A stretch of DNA of 64,000 nucleotides from assembly GCF_002266855.1 (NCBI RefSeq), contig NZ_NGJN01000002.1, positions 1 to 64,000 on the forward strand, read 5' to 3'. Positions 34,519 through 42,579 of this stretch are shown here, piece by piece (the first letter of the stretch is position 1; the number at the start of each line of letters is the position of its first letter). A model generated the notes under the pieces. The model was given only the letters and a program-made list of their open reading frames with translations, was not told the origin of the DNA and ran no database searches. The position numbers and the translations under genes are program-made. This stretch comes from Winogradskyella aurantia. Lineage in GTDB: Bacteria; Bacteroidota; Bacteroidia; Flavobacteriales; Flavobacteriaceae.

Positions 34519-35556
34519 TTAATAACTGGTATCGTCTAATTTTACTTTTCCATAAAATGTTTTGTATAAGAAAATAAAGTAACCTGCCAATAATGGTGTG
34601 CCTATGACAACAATTGTGAGCATAATGCCTAGGGATTTCTGAGATGATGCAGCATTATAAATGGTTACACTGTATTTTGGGTCAATCGTAGAGGGTAATA
34701 AAACGGGGTATAGCTGAAATGCCACCAACATTAATAGAAAGGCCATGGTTAACGATGAAAAAACCAAAGCATTAGCGTATTTCTTCTTTGAGACCAATCG
34801 TGGCACATTCGCTACCGCCAAAAAAGCGATTATTGGCAGAATGAAAAATATCGGATTTTCTTTAAACTTATCTGTTACACCCGGAAGAAATATTAAAGTA
34901 TATAGGGATGTTAATGCAAAACTGATAATGAAAAAAATCATCCCTTTTTTTAATAAAAATGTAAGTCTTGTATGCAAACGGCCTTCGGTTTTTAGCAATA
35001 AGAAAATAGCGCCTTGAGTCATGAAAATAGAAAGGGTTGTGAAACCAACTATAAGCGCATAAGGATTAAGAAATGTAAAGAAAATGCCACCTTTATATCT
35101 GAAGTTTTCTTCAAGCTCAAAACCTTGAAGGATATTCCCTAAAACAACACCTAGTAAAAAGGCTATTAAAACATTAGACAAAAAATAGATAATATCCCAT
35201 GTTTTACGCCACCACAGCATTTCTTCTGAACTTCTGAATTTTATGGCTGAAGACCGTAAGACCAAAAGCATTAAGAACAGCATAAAAGGAATATACATAG
35301 CAGACAACATAGTGGCATACATCACTGGAAATCCAGCAAATAACGCACCACCTCCAATGATGAGCCATACTTGGTTAGCGTCCCATATTGGCCCAATAGC
35401 ATTAATGGCTATTCTTCTGCTGAGGTCTTTTCTAAAAAATAGATGCCAAGCACCAGCCCCGTAATCAAAACCTTCTAATATGGCATAGCCTGAAAACAAT
35501 AAACCTACTACCAAGTACCATAACGTTGGATAATCTATACCTAAAAATGTTTCCAT
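34519..35556 (-). CDS. cydB: Cytochrome bd ubiquinol/menaquinol oxidase subunit II
   Basis: The 345-residue protein has eight to nine spans and the CydB opening (YPTLWYLVVGLLFSGYAILEGFDYGAGAWHLFFRKD) with family segments IGPIWDANQVWLIIGGGALFAGFPVMYATMLSAMYIPF. It follows cydA by 10 bases. With CydA it forms the high-affinity quinol oxidase used under low oxygen. Confidence 0.95.
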   Translation of the reverse strand: METFLGIDYPTLWYLVVGLLFSGYAILEGFDYGAGAWHLFFRKDLSRRIAINAIGPIWDANQVWLIIGGGALFAGFPVMYATMLSAMYIPFMLFLMLLVLRSSAIKFRSSEEMLWWRKTWDIIYFLSNVLIAFLLGVVLGNILQGFELEENFRYKGGIFFTFLNPYALIVGFTTLSIFMTQGAIFLLLKTEGRLHTRLTFLLKKGMIFFIISFALTSLYTLIFLPGVTDKFKENPIFFILPIIAFLAVANVPRLVSKKKYANALVFSSLTMAFLLMLVAFQLYPVLLPSTIDPKYSVTIYNAASSQKSLGIMLTIVVIGTPLLAGYFIFLYKTFYGKVKLDDTSY

Positions 35557-35566
35557 GGATGTCTTT

Positions 35567-36913
35567 TTAAATAATTTCTAATGCATTTTCCGCTTCATCG
35601 TATGGGCCATGTTTTATCTTCTTATTCAAGGAATATAAAAACAAGAGAAATAAAATAGAATAGACTACAGCAAACAGAACTAATGAAAATACAATTTGAT
35701 TTGAGGATACTTCTTGCGAAAATCCTTGACTTGTTCTTAAATGGCCATAAACTATCCAAGGCTGCCTGCCCATTTCAGCTGCAAACCAACCAACTTGATT
35801 CGCTATTTGAGGTAAAATGACCGAAAAAGCAAAAATTGTCAACAACCATTTTTTATCAAATAGTTTACCTCGCCACCACAAAAAACTAGCATATAAGGTC
35901 AAGGCAATTAAAAACATACCTATGGAAATCATGATATGATAAAACTGAAAAACCGCATTCACTTGGCCTGGTTGATCCTCTTTTGGAAATGCGTTTAAAC
36001 CAGTGATGGGTGCATCAAAATCTTGATGTACCAAAAAAGATAACCCACCTGGCAAGGCAATACCAGTAACATCTTGGGTGTCGTTATCTACCCAGCCAAA
36101 TAGATATAAATCTGCAGGTGCCGACTCGTCGTAATGCCCTTCCATAGCTGCTAATTTTGCCGGTTGATTTTCGGCTACGCCATCCGCAGAACTATGACCT
36201 GACACTAATTGACCTAAAGAAAAAATAGTGGCTACCACTAAGGCAATCTTAAATGCTTTTTTAGAAATCTCAATATATCTGCCTTTAATAAGATAATAGG
36301 CATGCACGCTTAGCACTAAAAAAGCGCCCGCTAAAAAGGCACCTTGCCAAGTATGTATAATCCTATCTACACTTGATGGATTAAGAACCATGGCCCAAAA
36401 ATCGGTGACCTCAGCTCTAGCGTTTAATCCTTCCCCAACGATATGATAGCCTGCAGGTGTTTGCTGCCAACTATTGGCGACAACAATCCAAACAGCCGAA
36501 AACATTGAACCCAAAAACACACCAAGGGTAGAAATAAAATGAACCTTTGGTGATACGCGATTCCATCCAAAAATGAGGACGCCTAAAAACGTGCTCTCTA
36601 AACCAAAAGCAAATAATCCTTCTGCTGCTAATGCACTGCCAAAAATATCACCTACGTACTTGGAATAGACCGCCCAATTGGTGCCGAATTCGAACTCCAT
36701 GATTATTCCTGTGGCAACTCCGATTCCAAAGGTTATGGCGAATATTTTTAACCAAAAACGGGTTAAGACTTCATATTGTTTATGTCCTGTCTTTAAATAT
36801 AACCCCTCAGTAATGACCATAATTAAACCTATACCGATGCTTAAGGGTGGATATATGTAGTGAAAGGCTATGGTAAAGGCAAATTGGATTCTGGCTAAGA
36901 TTTCGGTATCCAT
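35567..36913 (-). CDS. cydA: Cytochrome bd quinol oxidase subunit I
   Basis: The 448-residue subunit carries haems b558, b595 and d. Seen: the N-terminal haem-ligand region [60 protein letters not shown], the GRQPW motif ([17 protein letters not shown]) and a short Q-loop, giving a length below the 520 of E. coli CydA and typical of short-loop forms. The operator and -7 box immediately upstream put the oxidase in the Crp/Fnr-type set. Confidence 0.96.
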   Translation of the reverse strand: MDTEILARIQFAFTIAFHYIYPPLSIGIGLIMVITEGLYLKTGHKQYEVLTRFWLKIFAITFGIGVATGIIMEFEFGTNWAVYSKYVGDIFGSALAAEGLFAFGLESTFLGVLIFGWNRVSPKVHFISTLGVFLGSMFSAVWIVVANSWQQTPAGYHIVGEGLNARAEVTDFWAMVLNPSSVDRIIHTWQGAFLAGAFLVLSVHAYYLIKGRYIEISKKAFKIALVVATIFSLGQLVSGHSSADGVAENQPAKLAAMEGHYDESAPADLYLFGWVDNDTQDVTGIALPGGLSFLVHQDFDAPITGLNAFPKEDQPGQVNAVFQFYHIMISIGMFLIALTLYASFLWWRGKLFDKKWLLTIFAFSVILPQIANQVGWFAAEMGRQPWIVYGHLRTSQGFSQEVSSNQIVFSLVLFAVVYSILFLLFLYSLNKKIKHGPYDEAENALEII

Positions 36914-36930
36914 AGTTTATTTTTTTTGAA

Positions 36931-36976
36931 TAAAGATAAATACTATTTTAATCGTAAAATGTAACCAATGTCACGC
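36931..36976 (-). promoter_or_regulatory. Crp/Fnr-type operator and -7 box of cydAB
   Basis: TAAC-CAAT-GTCA (36962-36973) joins a TAAC half and a TGAC half. On the minus strand TATCTTTA (36931-36938) follows after exactly 23 bases. Expected start is about 36926, 13 bases before the cydA ATG. Confidence 0.75.
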
Positions 36977-37056
36977 CACCAATAAAAGTCGTTAGGTGCC
37001 ATTATATGAATAAATCCTTCAGCAAAATAACGCGCGTTCCAAAAGTCTGTCATCAT

Positions 37057-37806
37057 TTACTTCGCTCTCACAATAAATTGATATTGCAACAAATCAACAT
37101 TGACATCTAATTCTGTGTATCCTGCTTTTTTCAATTCACTTTTTACCGTCTCCAAATCAATTTTATGATGCGCTGGTGGACCTACAGGAATGTCTTTTTT
37201 GAAGTAATCTATAACGACTAATTCTCCCTCTGGTTTGATTCCTTTTTTGACTCTTGAAAAATAATCAGCCCGGTTTTCAATATGATGGTAGGTATTTACA
37301 ATCAATACCATATCGACTTCATTATCCGCCAAATTTGGACTGTCGTAAGGAATTTTCCGAAGTTCGATATTTTCAAGATTATTGTCCTCAATACGCTTTT
37401 TCAATACTGCTTGAAATTCATCACTAACATCAGCAGCAATAACTTGCGCTCCTTTTTCTGCTAATTTCATTGAAAAATAACCTGAACCAGCTCCAATATC
37501 CATTATTTTCTTTCCTTTTAAATCACCAAGATATTTCAGTACTTTTTCTGGCTTTTGGTAGGCATCACGTTCTGGAGATTCAAACCGTTTTATTAAATCT
37601 TCGGTATTTGATTGGTTCATATAATCATTTGCGGTTTTTGTTGTGTCCGATTTGTGATGTTTTCCATGATGACCGCCATGCTGTTCTGAAGCTTCTTTTG
37701 TTTCGTGGCTAGCGTCGTGCTTACCATTTTTTTCGTTATTTTCTTTACAAGCTGAAAATGCTAGTACCAAAGTCGCTGCAAGGAAAAGATGTTTTGCTGT
37801 TTTCAT
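37057..37806 (-). CDS. Lipoprotein with SAM-dependent methyltransferase fold
   Basis: The 249-residue protein begins with a lipoprotein signal (HLFLAATLVLAFSACKE). A His-rich linker follows (residues about 28-55, HGGHHGKHH). The rest is a full class I methyltransferase domain: KIMDIGAGSGYFSMKLAEKGAQVIAADVS (motif I), YDSPNLADNEVDMVLIVNTYHH (motif II/III) and GELVVIDYF. SAM is not expected outside the cytoplasm, so either the signal is not used or the fold serves another purpose. Last gene of the MBL-rhodanese operon. Confidence 0.75.
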   Translation of the reverse strand: MKTAKHLFLAATLVLAFSACKENNEKNGKHDASHETKEASEQHGGHHGKHHKSDTTKTANDYMNQSNTEDLIKRFESPERDAYQKPEKVLKYLGDLKGKKIMDIGAGSGYFSMKLAEKGAQVIAADVSDEFQAVLKKRIEDNNLENIELRKIPYDSPNLADNEVDMVLIVNTYHHIENRADYFSRVKKGIKPEGELVVIDYFKKDIPVGPPAHHKIDLETVKSELKKAGYTELDVNVDLLQYQFIVRAK

Positions 37807-37849
37807 TGTTAAATACGTGTTTTAATATGTGTTAATTTTTAATGTATTT

Positions 37850-39166
37850 TTATTTTAGTTTTAAGTGGTTAAACTTCAATTTATTGCTCCACCAATAGGT
37901 TATAAATCCTATAAGAATATTACCAAAACCCACGACGACTTCAAACGGACTATTGATAAACGCATAGATAATCATCCATAAGGATAAGAGAATAAATATC
38001 AGTTGAAAAAGTGGAAATAATGGGCTTCTAAATCTATCGGTTTGTTCTTTTTTCTGTTGGTAGCGTAATTTAAAAACACCTGTAACGGTCGCCATAGAAG
38101 ATATGGTTAATAAAATACCACAATAGATTAATATTTGTTCAAAAGTTCCTGTTAAAATCAATAAGGCACTTATGCCAAATTGCAGCCATAGCGCGCTTTG
38201 TGGAATGTTATTTTTTTTAGCCTTAAAGTAATTCCAAAAGCGATGATCTTTCGCAATGCTAGACGTTACCCTAGAGCCTACCCAAACCATGGCGCTTATA
38301 CCGGAAACCAATAATAGAGAAATGGCCAAGCCGAATAAGCGTCCGTAATCGTCTCCAATCATTTTGTTCAAGGCAATGGTACCCACATTCAATTGATCTT
38401 TTAACTCAGGAATTGGCACATGTTTTAAAAACACATATTGTAATAATGCATAAAGTACCGTTACGATTAAGGTGCCGCCAATTAAGGCTATGGGCAAGGC
38501 TTTTTTGGGGTTTTTGAATTCTTCGGTAATATAGGCTGCGGCATTCCAACCGGAATAGGAATAACTCACATAAATCAATGCCACTGCAAATGCTGGTGAA
38601 ATTAAATTGGAATAATCAGAACTCGATAAAAACCCTGTGTTATCAAATGATGGCTCTAACCAAATACCAATAAAAATTAGTATCACAATAATCCCGATTT
38701 TAAACAAGGTGCTGATATTCTGAAATTTGGAGCTTAAAGCTAAATTTTTAGTATGAATGAGTGTAATAATGGCAATTAGAATAATGCTTGTCCATTTAGG
38801 ATTCAAATTAAAATAGGGAAAATAAGCCACAAACGCCATTGCAGATAATGCAATAGGTGCTGCAAAACCAACAGTAATGGAAATCCAACCCGATAAATAA
38901 CCAACAAGTGGATGAAACAACTTTGTTAAGAAAGCATATTCGCCTCCCGAACGTTGGATATGTGTTCCGATTTCAGCATAACTGAATGCGCCTGATAAGG
39001 CAATAAGTCCACCCAAAACCCAAAGAATTAAAATAATAGTCGGATTCTGAAGGTCTTTTAACTGGAACCCTAAACTTGTAAACACACCTGTTCCTATCAT
39101 ATTGGCCACGACCAAGGCAATGCCTGTAAGTGTGCTGATCTTGTGAATTTGAATTTTCTTTGGCAT
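37850..39166 (-). CDS. APC-superfamily amino acid permease
   Basis: The 438-residue protein has 12 predicted spans. The first is the APC signature LTGIALVVANMIGTGVFTSLGF, followed by GGEYAFLTKLFHPLVGYLSGW and SYSGWNAAAYITEEFKNPKKALPIAL. It transports an amino acid or amine by exchange or proton symport; the substrate cannot be told. It lies between the ICMT-like gene and the methyltransferase lipoprotein, about 42 bases from each. Confidence 0.88.
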   Translation of the reverse strand: MPKKIQIHKISTLTGIALVVANMIGTGVFTSLGFQLKDLQNPTIILILWVLGGLIALSGAFSYAEIGTHIQRSGGEYAFLTKLFHPLVGYLSGWISITVGFAAPIALSAMAFVAYFPYFNLNPKWTSIILIAIITLIHTKNLALSSKFQNISTLFKIGIIVILIFIGIWLEPSFDNTGFLSSSDYSNLISPAFAVALIYVSYSYSGWNAAAYITEEFKNPKKALPIALIGGTLIVTVLYALLQYVFLKHVPIPELKDQLNVGTIALNKMIGDDYGRLFGLAISLLLVSGISAMVWVGSRVTSSIAKDHRFWNYFKAKKNNIPQSALWLQFGISALLILTGTFEQILIYCGILLTISSMATVTGVFKLRYQQKKEQTDRFRSPLFPLFQLIFILLSLWMIIYAFINSPFEVVVGFGNILIGFITYWWSNKLKFNHLKLK

Positions 39167-39208
39167 TAAAAATTGATTCTAGAGCTCTAGTGAATTTGAT
39201 TTATAATC

Positions 39209-39649
39209 CTAAATAAACCGTCGCGTTTTCTTTTTATAATCTGAATATTCCAAATATTTTTCAAAAAGTAATTGTTCTTCATACTTAGATTTAAAATAAA
39301 ATAGAATCATCAACCCTAATGTAACCAACACTTTGTAGCAAGATGTTTGATATAAAGCATAACCCAAACCTGAAAGAATTATAGCGGTATAAATAGGGTG
39401 CCTAGATATGTTATAAGCTCCTGTTGTAATCAGCTTACCGTTTGAAACTGGAGTTGGAAATGGTGACAATTTTGTGTTGAGTTGTAACAAAGCTACTATT
39501 CCTAAAAAAATACCTAAAGCTAAAATAAGCAATCCCGAATAGCATAACCATTCGGGAATATTTATTTTGGTTATATTGACAGGAATAATATAGGCTACAA
39601 AAAGTACTACTTGAATGCCTACATATATAAAATCTTTTTTCGACTTCAA
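39209..39649 (-). CDS. ICMT/PEMT-like membrane methyltransferase
   Basis: The 146-residue protein has four spans and the motif LITTGAYNISRHPIYTAIILSGLG with the C-terminal KYEEQLLFEKYLEYSDYKKKTRRFI, typical of isoprenylcysteine carboxyl methyltransferase-like enzymes. The His-Pro of the SAM-binding loop and the terminal Glu-Glu are present. The substrate in bacteria is unknown. It starts 5 bases after the MBL/rhodanese stop. Confidence 0.8.
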   Translation of the reverse strand: MKSKKDFIYVGIQVVLFVAYIIPVNITKINIPEWLCYSGLLILALGIFLGIVALLQLNTKLSPFPTPVSNGKLITTGAYNISRHPIYTAIILSGLGYALYQTSCYKVLVTLGLMILFYFKSKYEEQLLFEKYLEYSDYKKKTRRFI

Positions 39650-39654
39650 AACAA

Positions 39655-40998
39655 TTAATTCTTAAAATGTATTATAGCATCACTTAAGTCGTAAACCTTT
39701 ACTCCTTCTAATGCTTTTTGAAGAATACTAGTTCCTGCCGAACTTCGATAACCACCGGCACAATGTACAACGATGGGTTTATTTTTTGGGATTTCATTAG
39801 CTGTATCTCGTAGCTCATCTAATGGATGGTAAATCGCATTCTCAAAAAACTTCTCTTCCACAACTTCACTTTTATTTCTTATATCCACAATGGTGTAATG
39901 ATCTGGATGCTTTTTGAAGTCTTCTAAATTCAACGTTTCGGAAGTTTCAAATGTTGAATCATCTAAGGTTAACAGGCCTATTACTTGTTTTTCGTATCCA
40001 ATTTTTGCAATACGATGCAAAACGTCAACTTTATCTTCAACTGAATTTAAAACCACATAGAATTTTTCTTCAGGTACAACAATGGAACCTAGCCATGTTT
40101 CAAGCTTATCATCTTCGGTTTTTGCCATAATATTGATACTTCCTTTAATATGATTTTGTTTATATTGCTCAGCACTTCTAACATCAACAATTAAAACATC
40201 TTTTTCTTGAACGCCTTGCGCTTTTAAATGAAATTCTGGTTGTGCAATACTACGTTCAAAATTATCTGCACCAGATTTATTGATATCTACATTAAAACCA
40301 AAGTATGAAGGAATAAAGGGTTGATCTGCTAAGATATGATTTACAAATTCGTCTTCAGATAAATTCTTGAATGCCCAGTTTTCCTTACGTTCTCTTCCTA
40401 AAGTACTAGAAGCATCAGTACTCATATTTTTTCCGCAAAGTGAGCCTGCACCATGAGCAGGATATACAACTGTATGGTCTGGTAAACCATTAAATTTAGT
40501 TTGCATAGTTTGATACATGCTTTTTGCAAGTGCTTCGCGTTTAGCTTTCATATTACCTGCTTTTTCTCTTAAATCCGGACGACCTACATCACCAATAAAT
40601 AAAGTGTCACCAGAGAACATAGCATAGTCTTCTTTGCGTTTTGCAATAATTGTGATACTATCTGGTGAATGTCCTGGTGTGTTTATTGCAAAAAACATTA
40701 CGTCTCCTAAATTAAACGTATCTCCATCATCAAACGTTTTATGTGGATAATTGGCGCCTACCATTTTACTCACATAAATAGTAGCTCCCGTTTCTTTATG
40801 AATTTGCAAATGACTACTCACAAAATCAGCGTGTGGATGCGTTTCAAATACAGCAACTATTTTTGCGTTGTTCTTTTCAGCCAATTTATAATATCGTTTT
40901 GGATCTCTTGAAGGATCTACTAAAACCATTTTATCTTGACTAATTATCGCATAAGAATAATGCGCTAATGGCTTGTCTTCAAATTGTATAATATTCAT
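39655..40998 (-). CDS. MBL-fold hydrolase with two rhodanese domains
   Basis: From ATG at 40998 the protein has 447 residues. An ETHE1/persulfide-dioxygenase-like metallo-beta-lactamase domain (about 1-245: VFETHPHADFVSSHLQIH, MFSGDTLFIGDVGRPD, VVYPAHGAGSLCG) is followed by two rhodanese domains. The second ends with IVVHCAGGYRSSAGTS, giving a catalytic Cys, while the first has no Cys (FYVVLNS) and should be inactive. It probably handles glutathione-like or protein persulfides. The ATG at 41043 adds only a basic leader that would overlap the upstream hairpin. Confidence 0.88.
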   Translation of the reverse strand: MNIIQFEDKPLAHYSYAIISQDKMVLVDPSRDPKRYYKLAEKNNAKIVAVFETHPHADFVSSHLQIHKETGATIYVSKMVGANYPHKTFDDGDTFNLGDVMFFAINTPGHSPDSITIIAKRKEDYAMFSGDTLFIGDVGRPDLREKAGNMKAKREALAKSMYQTMQTKFNGLPDHTVVYPAHGAGSLCGKNMSTDASSTLGRERKENWAFKNLSEDEFVNHILADQPFIPSYFGFNVDINKSGADNFERSIAQPEFHLKAQGVQEKDVLIVDVRSAEQYKQNHIKGSINIMAKTEDDKLETWLGSIVVPEEKFYVVLNSVEDKVDVLHRIAKIGYEKQVIGLLTLDDSTFETSETLNLEDFKKHPDHYTIVDIRNKSEVVEEKFFENAIYHPLDELRDTANEIPKNKPIVVHCAGGYRSSAGTSILQKALEGVKVYDLSDAIIHFKN

Positions 40999-41025
40999 AG
41001 CTTTTCTTTTTTTATGTATTTTAAA

Positions 41026-41061
41026 ATAAAAAAATCGGTCCAAATTTAAGTTTTAGACCGA
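41026..41061 (-). terminator. Terminator upstream of the MBL-rhodanese gene
   Basis: On the minus strand TCGGTC pairs with GACCGA (41035-41040 with 41056-41061), with AAA/TTT inside and a T7 run after it. The loop itself contains a perfect -7 element (CAAATTTA on plus, 41041-41048). It can end the peroxiredoxin transcript while the loop supports the next promoter. Confidence 0.6.
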
Positions 41062-41199
41062 CGTTTTAACATTAATTTTAAATAGATTACTATAAACAAA
41101 TAATCTGCTTTTTTATAGCGTATCAAATATTAGTATAAGCACTGAATAAAAATTAATATTTACTAATAATGCACGTACAAATTATTAATCTTTTAAAAT

Positions 41200-41928
41200 T
41201 TACTTTTTAAGAATTTCGTTTAAAACTAAATCTCTATCTAACTTTTTAGTACAGAAAAACCAATCTTCACATTCTAGCTCATCGCTACTGCTCATTCGTT
41301 CTTCTGCAACACCACAAGATCCTGCGGGTGAAATAATAACATCATCACCGGGGTTCCAATCGGCCGGTGTCGCTACATTGAATTTATCCGATGTTTGCAT
41401 AGCTATTAGAGCTCTGTATATTTCGTCGAAGTTTCTGCCTAAGCTCAAAGGATAATAGATAATGGCTCTAACGGTACTTTCAGGATCTATAAAAAAGACA
41501 GCCCGCACCGCTTGGGTTTTGTGCTCACCTGGTTGAATCATCCCGTATTTCTTGGCGACGTTCATGGTGATATCCTCTATTAATGGAAACTTAACTTCTA
41601 CGTTGTCCATCCCATTAAACTTAATTTTATCTTTTATGGTTCTTAACCAAGCGATATGGCTGTATAGCCCATCAACTGACAGACCAACTAGTTTGCAATT
41701 GGCCTGAGCAAACTTTTCTTCAAGATGGGCAAATGTCATAAACTCAGAGGTACATACAGGGGTGAAATCCGCTGGGTGACTAAATAAAATGACCCATTCA
41801 CCCTTATAGTCTGAAGGAAAATTAATATCACCTTGGGTTGTTACGGCTTTAAACTCTGGTGCTTTATCTCCAATTCTTGGCATTGCAAAATGTGTGTCTT
41901 CCACATGGTTTTCATTCGTATTCATCAT
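41200..41928 (-). CDS. Peroxiredoxin, Prx6/1-Cys type
   Basis: The 242-residue protein has the thioredoxin-fold AhpC-TSA core with peroxidatic Cys in WVILFSHPADFTPVCTSEFMTFAHLEEKF. The long C-terminal domain typical of the Prx6 group contains further Cys (GSCGVAEERM; CEDWFFCTKK). It reduces hydrogen peroxide or organic peroxides. A TAAC-class operator and a perfect -7 box stand directly upstream, so it is controlled with the cyd oxidase. Confidence 0.93.
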   Translation of the reverse strand: MMNTNENHVEDTHFAMPRIGDKAPEFKAVTTQGDINFPSDYKGEWVILFSHPADFTPVCTSEFMTFAHLEEKFAQANCKLVGLSVDGLYSHIAWLRTIKDKIKFNGMDNVEVKFPLIEDITMNVAKKYGMIQPGEHKTQAVRAVFFIDPESTVRAIIYYPLSLGRNFDEIYRALIAMQTSDKFNVATPADWNPGDDVIISPAGSCGVAEERMSSSDELECEDWFFCTKKLDRDLVLNEILKK

Positions 41929-41952
41929 GTATAGTTATTTAAATTAGGTTAA

Positions 41953-41998
41953 CAAAGATACACGCAATTATGACCCATATATGTAACCATTGTTACCT
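41953..41998 (-). promoter_or_regulatory. TAAC-class operator and -7 box of the peroxiredoxin gene
   Basis: ATGTAACC-AT-TGTTACCT (41981-41998) is followed on the minus strand by TATCTTTG (41953-41960), a perfect -7 element, 33 bases centre to centre. Expected start is about 41948. Confidence 0.8.
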
Positions 41999-42078
41999 CA
42001 AAAAAGATTAATTCTTTGGACTTTTGATTTCTATTTTAAAAAGCCACTTCCAAGTAAAATGAGTTCAGGTTTTTTTAC

Positions 42079-42086
42079 TATATTTG
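42079..42086 (+). promoter_or_regulatory. -7 element of the copper-receptor unit
   Basis: TATATTTG is a perfect -7 element 43 bases before the GTG of the 133-residue gene. No Crp/Fnr palindrome lies at the expected distance, so this promoter is outside the set. Confidence 0.5.
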
Positions 42087-42129
42087 ATACGTAAGTATGG
42101 TTGGTGAAGTATAATCGCATAATTGAATT

Positions 42130-42531
42130 GTGAAGGTCGCATCCTATATATTTTCGATAAGTTTCGTGTTTCTAATTCTAGTCAACAGTTTTTGGGCCAC
42201 CTTAACCTTTTCCTATTATGAGCTAGATACTATTGGTTTCATTGAACGCTTATGCGAAAATAAAGATAAGCCAGAGCTTCAATGTAATGGCAAATGCCAA
42301 TTAAAAAAAGTAGCTGAGTCTCAGAACAAAAAGCAAAAAACGCCAGAGAGCATTATTGAATTTAGAGACCTTATTTTATATCAACATTCACCAATAAGAG
42401 TCTCTGAGAATGGAATACTGTGCGCCACAAAAGACCAAAAATCAGTGCCCTATCAAAATCTGTACGCTTACCACATAGTCATTGATTGTTTTCGTCCGCC
42501 ATGGGTTAAGATGAGTTATAGTACGTTGTAG
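42130..42531 (+). CDS. Small anchored protein with CxxxC motif
   Basis: The 133 residues open with a single hydrophobic segment (IFSISFVFLILVNSFWATLTFSYY, signal or anchor), followed by ERLCENKDKPELQCNGKCQLKK. This Cys-rich stretch is common in small Bacteroidota proteins encoded just before TonB receptors. It starts with GTG. The gene lies 48 bases before the copper-type receptor, so it may bind copper in the periplasm. That role is inference. Confidence 0.65.
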   Translation: MKVASYIFSISFVFLILVNSFWATLTFSYYELDTIGFIERLCENKDKPELQCNGKCQLKKVAESQNKKQKTPESIIEFRDLILYQHSPIRVSENGILCATKDQKSVPYQNLYAYHIVIDCFRPPWVKMSYSTL

Positions 42532-42579
42532 TTCATCTACAACCAACAGTCTTATTTCTAAAAATTAAACCCTATAAAA

